Shown here: positions 61,201 through 64,000 of the stretch, one piece after another | How the letters are laid out: each line of letters opens with the position of its first letter | Position numbering within the stretch: the first letter of the stretch is position 1 | Origin: Bog-950 sp044228435 | GTDB lineage: Bacteria; Bacteroidota; Bacteroidia; Chitinophagales; LD1 | Direction of reading: 5' to 3' | NCBI GenBank assembly: GCA_044228435.1 | Contig: JBGAUW010000016.1 | Coordinates: 62,001-126,000, forward strand | Length of the DNA stretch: 64,000 bases | Notes under the pieces: model-generated | Seen by the model: only the letters and a program-made list of their open reading frames with translations | What the model was told of the DNA's origin: nothing | Databases searched by the model: none | Translations under genes and position numbers: made by a program

Positions 61201-64000
61201 GCAATGGTGGTTTTGGTAAATCGTATCTTTTAACCACCAACGCTGGCAGCCAGTCAACGTTGACTAATTATCAATCCACCCTGACCAGCCCACGTGAAAC
61301 TGCTTCGTTGTTTGTAACCAGTGTGCCTTTTGTGCAGGTTAGTTCGTTCCCGTCTAACTTACATATCGATCTTACATCTCCTACTCTATGTAATATCAAT
61401 AACAAGGGCGTAGCTATTACAACACCTATAGCAGTGCCTGATGATATTGATGCTGCAGGCGTGCGCGGCACTACACCCGATGCAGGAGCCGATGAATGGA
61501 CTATGCCAATACCGGCTGCGGGAACAGCAGCTGCCAGTGTAAACCCTGCCTGCCCTTCGGTTAATAACGTTATTTCAATCAGTTCTGCCGGAGCTGCAAG
61601 CGGCAGTGAGTTTAGTTACCAATGGCAGGTAGATAATGGCGGTGGTTATGCCAACGTAACCAATACCGGTATTTACACCGGCGCTACTACAACGACGCTT
61701 ACACTTACCGGTTATACTACAGCTATAAATGGGTACAAGTACAGGCTGAACGTAAACCGTTGTTCACCTACAGTGGCTACCGGCTCATCGAACGAAGTTA
61801 CGTTAGTAGTTACCTGCGATTACACGTGGACCGGCGCCTCAACGGTAGACAACAACTGGACGACGGCCACCAACTGGAACATAGGCGTTCCTGTTAACAG
61901 CTGCGCTACCAATGTAGTAATACCAAGCGGCACACCGCGCAACCCGGTATTAACCGGTGCGGTAAGCGTAGGCGACATTACCCTTGGCGATAACAAAACG
62001 CTGGACTTAGGTTCGAACAACATTACAGCTTGCGGCAACTGGACCGGTGGTAGTACTACAGCATCTTCAGTAATAGGTGCGGGTAAAGTAATCCTAACCG
62101 GCGCCACCGCCCAAACACTCAGCGGCCGCACAGCCTTTACCACCCTTCACCTTGCTAAAACCACCGGCACCACCGCCACCATGCAATCGGGTAGCGCCTT
62201 CGATATAAACACCGCGGTAGAATTAGAAAGCGGCACCCTTGCCACCGGCGGCGGCACGCTTACATTTAAGAGCACATCTACTACCCAGATCGCAGTGTTA
62301 GATAACTTTACAACTGGCTACACCGGTAACCTAACCGGCAACATTACTGCCGAGCGTTACTACAGCACAACCGGTGTTACTAACCAGCACTACATGGGTA
62401 GCCCGGTAGCAACTACACTTGCACAATTTGGCGCAGGCAGCAGCAGCGGCTTTGTAACTCCTAAACCAACGTGTGACGAAACTGCATTGGCCTCTACCTC
62501 GGTATACGGCAGCGTATTCAGCTACGACCAATCTAACGGCAGCAGCTGTTCACTGGCCGGCTGGAAAGTAGAAGCAGGCAGCACAGCAGCCACAGCAGCC
62601 AAAGGCTTCTCGGTTACTAAAACAGGCAGCAACGTATTAAGCGTAAGCGGAACCCCTAACACAGCAGCCAGCTACGGCCAAAGCGGCACTAATGCCGGCT
62701 GGAGCAACAGCAGCTTACAGGGCCGCCCAATGACAGCCGGCTGGGTATTGGTTAGTAACCCATACCTTGCTTACTTAGACTTTACTACACAGGGCGCACC
62801 TACCAACTTTACCAGCGAGGTAAAAGTATGGCGCACTACAGGAGCCTTTGCAGGCAGCTACCAGGATTTACAGCCCGGTGAAATGATAGCACCATTCCAG
62901 GGCTTCTTTGTACACAGCACCGCAACCGGCAGCTACCCAATCAATGGTAACAAGCGCACCCGCAGCACAGCAGGTACCTTCCAGGCACAGGCTAACGACC
63001 AGCAACTGAGCATACTGGCCACCAACAACAACACTACCTTAGCCGATATAACCATGGTAGCCTTTAACAGCGATGCCACCACCGGCTTTGATAACGACTA
63101 CGATGCACAGAAAATAGCGGGCACCTTAGGCCGCCATACCTTATACACCTTAGGCGCCAACAACCTGTGGATGAGCAAAAACATACACAAGAGCATAGCC
63201 GAGACCAGCACCATTACCATGGGCTTTGAACCGGAAGTAGCAGGCACTTACACCTTCAGCTTTGATGGACTGAACAGCTTTGACCCGACCAGCTACATTA
63301 TGCTGGAAGACAGAAAACTGGGCACCATGTATAACGTACGTAATGGCGACTACCAGTTTACCGCCGATAGCGCCGACCAGTGGGAGCGCTTTGTATTACA
63401 CTTTACACCGGCTGCAGAAGTAACAGCCACCGACGAAAACTGCAACAGCTTAGGCAACATCAACGTAACCCAGCCCGGCACTGCCAACTGGACCTACACA
63501 CTTACCGATGCCAACAACGCCACTGTAGCTACCGGCACCCTGAACGAGACCACCCAAATCAGCACCGCAGTAGCAACAGGCACCTATACCCTTACTTTAG
63601 TAGATAACAACAACTACACCGTTGCCAAAACAGTAACAGTAAACGGGGCAGGCGCAGTAGCGGCGGTATTTACCCCATCGGTAAATGCCACCCAAACCAA
63701 TATGCCCGTAAACTTTACCAGCAGCAGTGTAGCCACCAGCTACTACTGGGATTTTGGTGACGGCACTACCGAAAGCGGCCAGAACGTAATACACAGCTAC
63801 GCTGATACCGGCACCTACACCGTAACGCTGATAGTAATAAGCGAAGGCGGATGCAGCACCAGCAGCAGCCAGACCGTAACAGTTAGCCAAACGGCTACAG
63901 GTATTGGAACAATAGCCAATGGTGGTCCAATCAGCATATGGAGCAACGGCGGCCGTGTGTATGTAGACTTTAGCAAACAAAGCAAAGTAGAAGCGGAGAT
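52218..64000 (+). CDS. Giant modular secreted protein (3' end cut by window), probable T9SS cargo
   Basis: One frame without a stop for 3,927 codons to the window edge. A signal peptide (FFAILLFLLTAAGAANAQ, cleavage after residue 29) opens it. Three right-handed beta-helix blocks (~residues 40-900, ~1040-1515, ~2345-3090) each end in a PD(I/A)GADE(F/W) motif (residues 901, 1514, 3087). Between and after them: an Ig-like block (~915-1020); Fn3 plus choice-of-anchor-J-like modules in tandem (~1530-2190); a BNR_assoc_N-like domain (~2200-2340); an Ig-like domain with SYQWQV; an NW-type domain (YTWTGASTVDNNWTTATNW, ~3200); a PKD domain (YYWDFGDGTT, ~3840). The last visible residues (ISIWSNGGRVYVDFS) look like the start of a sorting domain. 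Rich in Thr, Ser, Asn, Gly, Ala. Probably an adhesin or surface scaffold; no enzymatic motif seen. Confidence 0.85.
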   Translation, partial: MGIFTILKPGRSFFAILLFLLTAAGAANAQVAVTVDFPTRTTPNLAASYTSLANAITALNTVTAISGGPVTLTCAAAGAENAPVGGFSISYTAATTSANYFVLNGNGSTITAATQTAGANNDAIFKIIGSDYLTLQNFTMLEKSTNTTSTLASNNMTEFGVALFYASTTNGAKNNTIKDCTIDLTRTYTNTFGIYSNSTSTATALTTTSSPTAATGNNSGLSIIGNTITDVNVGILVLGPTAAAAHNDGLIIGGSVANANTISNYGTGAQATSYANVTGTINGIVIRNTKNFDVSNNNITSSAGAVTVSTLRGIFVTSFSNAPTGTITNKINNNTLSVRTGNTSGAVEGILLESTTGNATTTLEVKSNNFTTFGHTVASSGAVNFIKNQTAVLSHDISDNTFTALALTNTGAVTFIDDAQSIPNGGSMTISDNRIVTSFSKTSSSGNVTFFSSNASSVTGSTLTINNNNFSNITLSGTLIFTGIDNTDGASGTSAPVKTIANNTFSSISGSSGGHNFITVNYGGVGSVVSSNTITNNSTTGTPVYLALGANLQGVTASSNTITGNTSSAFTGIACATPTATISLNTVANNTATGTTGSKGITVTNPTTVTLDQNLINNLNCTANGPVTGIVLSGGTTTNVTNNTINTLYNNSGSGTISGITYSSGTTVNISKNKIYDLSGSSSGTLIAGISYSNSATTANISNNLIGDLRATAASSTTAIVGIDMTTAGANSALNVYYNTIYINASSSGANFGTAGIYHAAVATATTAALDLRNNIVVNTSTPAGTGLAIAYRKSNTSLVNYASTSNNNLLYAGTGSNRYLYYADGSNNDPAGSLATYKTRMSPRDAGSVTENPTWVTTTGSSANFLHINTTTATQIEGGAAAISGYADDFDGNTRSATTPDIGADEFAGVAQDLTGPVISYTALAATCVTGNRTLTATITDASGVPTSGAGLPVLYWRINAGAYSAATGSFVSGNTYSFSFGAGAAFGETVSYYIVAQDVVTTPNVNASPTGASGFTANPPAASTAPTTPSSYTLIAPMGGVYTVGTAGGSSFSSLTAAVAAYNSALCFTGDVTFSLTNATATPYNTTNGETFPITINSNANSGSYTLTIKPATGVSPVITAANITATLSLSGAKNVIIDGSNTSGGTSKDLTITNTNTVGVTVLLINGAQNNIVKNNVLQGVSTSGLGSVVAISTSSTVGNSNNTIQNNDITRGATSPSIGVGNLGSLGFPNANNVITGNRIFDWSTAGISDLGYSNATVYSNNEIYEVATQTTALAGFFPQATNINGFTFSGNYIHDLKSSNAGLIYGIYLYDISTTAVGTIVNNMIDLNTAASTQLLGIYDNTATGEQFDIYFNTIRISGTATGSSGSAAYWRNQTSTANLRNNILINTRTGGTGTGTTKHYAIKQTVATTALTSDYNNIYNSTGTNNVFGYSPSADRADIAAWRTANSGKDVNSQSQAVTFTSSQLHVDNANGTNINFINQKGVAISTVSTDYDGDTRCTASCTGSAVPDIGADEFTPAGCASPAFGTVTTTATTASVPFTCSGCTPALSYIVEYGAVGYTPSAAGTYTSGVTTSTSPASLPASGSLSPNTSYDVYIRQDCSSNATGYSSNTKTTITTIPNCATPTSPANAATGVCFNNTPFAWSVPVGGAAGYKFYLGTDGAGTSTPTNGINGTNVGNVLTATVTALVPNTTYYWQVKPTNAGGDATGCPIYSFTTATSAETTPVTANFEACFDWIVVNDATNKWVQGTATNNGGSKGVYISNDNGVSNAYSIGTAQVSHFYKDITIPAGQTVINLSFDWKGQGESVSADRLRVYDAPTTVTPVAGTDLGTTNQVGAANYNLSSTYATVNIPLSASDAGTTRRIIFSWKNDNSLGSQPPAAIDNISITSSAPAAPLCANYTTPANAATGICSPGSLNWTAPGSGSAPTGYKLYFGTDGAGVTNPTTVVNGTNLGNVLTYGFSGLSAGTTYYWKVVPTNVTGDATGCAIQSFTTSGSVAETTTPISDDFENCPEWTIVNAATNKWISGSATNNGGSKSMYISNDNGTTNAYSNTSQTSHFYRDVTFPAGQTIYNFSFDLKGLQETFSGTVYDHLMVYIAPTSVTPVAGTPASSSTTLSGATLLYNQTIDFTGWTNVIVPLTSTQVGNASANSTMRIIFTWQNDGTTSVTPPAAVDNISITSAAPVPMVISSITGTQQTGPIVQGSSNNNMLRINVDVTGSTGGISLTALTVSGANNTSNADFGTIKLFTGTSSAPTGGALATTTLASPTFSSFSSALATGTNYFWVTYDVVSGATPGNVGDVIIPSGGMTFTATSPAVTPTGQPTLAINPAGNRPILGAMCGSNYTINNTIATGVNGANYNYNSFTEAINDLNLLGLSCSVVFNVKDGQTFNEKTPAITTSGTSTKTITFQRDNSTGVKPTLVGTTGVSTINDAVVQLNGVDYLRWDGINIADNASNTNNTTRFEYGVFLNGLAGNGCKNNIFKNSNVSLTTANTSTRGIYTYGAGGTGGDNSNNQFLNLQVSNVVDGYDFSGYGSPDDNNNEINTEAGGTSSITNIGSSSNSGNYGVVISYQTNFKLKNTTISNIVGSSSSDNYGFYGSFGTLNTMEITGNTIQNINPGTVWEVIGINIIDGSAATISKNTIKNITAGAYVEGIHITGTSLVATIDSNIIGGPGATLTSTKTSTEVHGINCYLAGADGQLIRGNVISNLEATAAGVTSVYGISIGTEDCEVIGNTLQNFNSNGTGTAVYQIAISGEAGSNYALIKNNTISNFSVTGVSDVWAIYAEGYNSVVEGNTITAIKATSSNSSGIATGGDDCEVRSNTIRGITSAANNKLAGALGLYGAGINMVEKNVIDSVVSTGTTGAIALGITVDGSFGGTFNITNNMVSKIIANGSNITTGGVRGISSENGATSRVYNNTVYLEGTSTNAAHTSGALFLSGNGSLDYRNNILVNNYNPTTGTAASCVYSTRSAANTLSQIATTSNNNILSNGGFGKSYLLTTNAGSQSTLTNYQSTLTSPRETASLFVTSVPFVQVSSFPSNLHIDLTSPTLCNINNKGVAITTPIAVPDDIDAAGVRGTTPDAGADEWTMPIPAAGTAAASVNPACPSVNNVISISSAGAASGSEFSYQWQVDNGGGYANVTNTGIYTGATTTTLTLTGYTTAINGYKYRLNVNRCSPTVATGSSNEVTLVVTCDYTWTGASTVDNNWTTATNWNIGVPVNSCATNVVIPSGTPRNPVLTGAVSVGDITLGDNKTLDLGSNNITACGNWTGGSTTASSVIGAGKVILTGATAQTLSGRTAFTTLHLAKTTGTTATMQSGSAFDINTAVELESGTLATGGGTLTFKSTSTTQIAVLDNFTTGYTGNLTGNITAERYYSTTGVTNQHYMGSPVATTLAQFGAGSSSGFVTPKPTCDETALASTSVYGSVFSYDQSNGSSCSLAGWKVEAGSTAATAAKGFSVTKTGSNVLSVSGTPNTAASYGQSGTNAGWSNSSLQGRPMTAGWVLVSNPYLAYLDFTTQGAPTNFTSEVKVWRTTGAFAGSYQDLQPGEMIAPFQGFFVHSTATGSYPINGNKRTRSTAGTFQAQANDQQLSILATNNNTTLADITMVAFNSDATTGFDNDYDAQKIAGTLGRHTLYTLGANNLWMSKNIHKSIAETSTITMGFEPEVAGTYTFSFDGLNSFDPTSYIMLEDRKLGTMYNVRNGDYQFTADSADQWERFVLHFTPAAEVTATDENCNSLGNINVTQPGTANWTYTLTDANNATVATGTLNETTQISTAVATGTYTLTLVDNNNYTVAKTVTVNGAGAVAAVFTPSVNATQTNMPVNFTSSSVATSYYWDFGDGTTESGQNVIHSYADTGTYTVTLIVISEGGCSTSSSQTVTVSQTATGIGTIANGGPISIWSNGGRVYVDFSKQSKVEAE

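Noticed and set aside
52218..62000. CRISPR-like or satellite repeats in the giant gene
   Set aside because: Repeated words (for example AATAACAC, ACTACTACC) have irregular spacing and follow the codons of repeated Asn/Thr in beta-helix rungs. No constant-length spacers are present.
52778..63980. Many open minus-strand frames and a few plus-strand frames (56404, 57013, 58288, 63380) inside the giant gene
   Set aside because: They overlap an uninterrupted coding frame with clear signal peptide and domains. Their translations are low-complexity (Val/Leu/Thr- or Tyr/Ala-rich) mirror images of Asn/Thr/Gly-rich coding and show no motifs.
1..64000. tRNA, rRNA and other structured RNA genes
   Set aside because: I checked the intergenic gaps by eye and found no cloverleaf-like or rRNA-like segment; a covariance-model search would be needed for certainty.

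Overview
The window looks like chromosomal DNA from a Bacteroidota bacterium, probably near Chitinophagales/Sphingobacteriia (the lineage is inferred). Supporting signs: several large secreted proteins, at least three with a C-terminal type IX secretion (T9SS) sorting domain; a TonB-dependent receptor paired with a DUF4249 lipoprotein; many lipoproteins and '...AQ' signal peptides; a nusB-DUF1573-yajC-coaE cluster; bacillithiol deacetylase bshB1; DUF4294 and DUF4345 proteins; promoters of the TTTG / TAnnTTTG type. No tRNA, rRNA, CRISPR array or complete insertion sequence is visible.

Layout. 0-4.7 kb: NDH-2, a ComB-like phosphatase, a ChrA transporter, a DoxX-like protein and the tRNA hydroxylase MiaE. 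4.7-7.0 kb: an outer-membrane protein, a di-haem peroxidase lipoprotein and a small lipoprotein, all on the minus strand. 7.1-9.3 kb: galT-galK. 9.3-13.7 kb: a family 9 glycosyltransferase, a DUF4294 protein, a frameshifted DUF1801 gene and an S45 penicillin-acylase-like enzyme. 13.9-16.9 kb: a PKD-rich T9SS protein. 17.1-22.1 kb: topoisomerase IV genes parE and parC, separated by a GxxExxY gene bounded by inverted repeats. 22.4-23.5 kb: two orphan small genes among repeats. 23.8-27.3 kb: a TonB receptor and its DUF4249 partner. 27.5-31.7 kb: DUF4345, a Crp/Fnr regulator, a membrane J-protein, a DUF1579-like protein and a polymerase-like membrane protein. 31.9-42.3 kb: a flippase, an SBBP-repeat T9SS protein, lepA, a cytochrome c/copper monooxygenase T9SS protein, a GNAT-like protein and a paraoxonase-like lipoprotein. 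42.5-48.9 kb: leucine dehydrogenase, nusB-DUF1573-yajC-coaE, purK, purE and a NYN-LOTUS protein. 49-51.8 kb: bshB1 and DUF1569/DUF4412 proteins. From 52,218 to the window edge runs one uninterrupted frame of more than 3,900 codons: a giant modular exported protein with three beta-helix blocks, cut by the window end before its probable sorting domain is complete.

The most unusual material is repetitive. (1) A ~0.5-kb GxxExxY cassette with 24-bp inverted ends fills the parE-parC gap. (2) A 164-bp imperfect palindrome lies upstream of the TonB receptor. (3) A dispersed family of hairpin elements sits in intergenic gaps. (4) Short-period (7 or 8 bp) degenerate tandem arrays occur at five loci; one is an exact 63-bp in-frame insertion in galT and another encodes part of a lipoprotein signal peptide.
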